NCBI GenBank assembly: GCA_947184155.2
Contig: CAMXCT020001119.1
Span: 114,416-178,415 of the forward strand
DNA from: Cladocopium goreaui
Lineage: Eukaryota > Sar > Dinophyceae > Suessiales > Symbiodiniaceae
DNA: 64,000 nt
Direction of reading: 5' to 3'
Shown: in pieces, positions 63,693-64,000 of the stretch
Position numbering within the stretch: the first letter of the stretch is position 1
Layout of the letters: the number at the start of each line of letters is the position of its first letter
Position numbers and translations under genes: made by a program
Notes under the pieces: model-generated
Database searches by the model: none
Seen by the model: only the letters and a program-made list of their open reading frames with translations
Told to the model about the DNA's origin: nothing

Positions 63693-64000
63693 CTGAGAAA
63701 ACCCAGGGAGAATGGATAGAATTTGATAGACATTCTGTATACATATATATATATATATGAATTTCAATCCATTTCAATGAAATTCTTAATGGATATACAT
63801 TTTCCTATATCATGAACTAGATGGTTAGTAAGTTCCCTACTATTAGTTGAAATTGATAGAAAATATAAGTGAACAGTTTAGGATCAATGGTTGGGAAATC
63901 AATTTAAATAGGACTGATTTCCTCATGATTTTTTCAACTGGATCAATTGGGTTCATCATCCCTCAAATACTGTCGGATAATGAGGTCCTCATCATGCCTT

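Noticed and set aside
1-64000. tRNA, rRNA, 5S, U-snRNA or spliced-leader genes
   Set aside because: No sequence with the expected conserved boxes was noticed by eye on either strand; a covariance-model scan would be needed to exclude them.

Overview
This is a eukaryotic nuclear window. The best fit is a dinoflagellate, probably close to Symbiodiniaceae or other Suessiales; that is inference, because no rRNA or organelle marker is present. The reasons are very short exons (19 to about 190 nt) in long AT-rich introns, splice sites that include GC and possible GA donors as well as GT, many splice-ready terminal-inverted-repeat (TIR) elements inside introns, abundant satellite DNA, and coding signal on one strand only. 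Almost every open reading frame longer than 100 codons lies in a repeat and is not a gene. I found the real exons by translating the GC-richer islands, looking for AG acceptors and GT/GC donors, and testing whether successive reading phases match.

Gene layout, all on the minus strand, so the first exons have the highest coordinates. (1) 63.7-53.6 kb: about ten well-formed exons of several unrecognised genes, with probable terminal exons at 63565, 61788, 58240, 55851, 54054 and 53860. (2) 52.03-40.6 kb: a gene that opens with ATG and a signal-peptide-like leader and keeps phase through seven exons; its last intron would hold two large satellites. (3) 39.3-25.2 kb: about twenty exon candidates of unrecognised genes, ending with a clear terminal exon at 25235. 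(4) 24.1-22.9 kb: two good exons and several weaker ones. (5) 21.6-15.16 kb: a phase-consistent chain of up to sixteen exons, about 371 codons, ending in TAG, of unknown family. (6) 14.58-13.82 kb: a complete three-exon gene for an 85-residue single-pass membrane protein. (7) 13.04-4.77 kb: a rhomboid-family intramembrane serine protease, the one protein family I recognise firmly, with the HxxxN, GxS and HFAG signatures on separate exons. (8) 3.2-1.0 kb: a hydrophobic exon and a three-exon fragment of another gene.

Repeats dominate the rest. A 3.4-kb fold-back element (6261-9690) lies inside a rhomboid intron. A 5.35-kb 10-bp satellite (40739-46090) and a 2-kb satellite of about 255/273 bp (46930-48985) lie side by side. 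A mosaic element (24-bp array, then 40-bp array, then purine tract, then a conserved tail) occurs at 1-757 and 25555-26205. At least six families of short TIR elements are scattered throughout. Several have CTG|GT at one end and CAG at the other on both strands, which makes them introner candidates; one is nested in another with a TAAAT target duplication, and one coincides with an intron I infer from flanking exons. No tRNA, rRNA, CRISPR array, prokaryotic operon or virus-like gene was seen. Exon boundaries and gene joins are hand-made predictions without transcript evidence.
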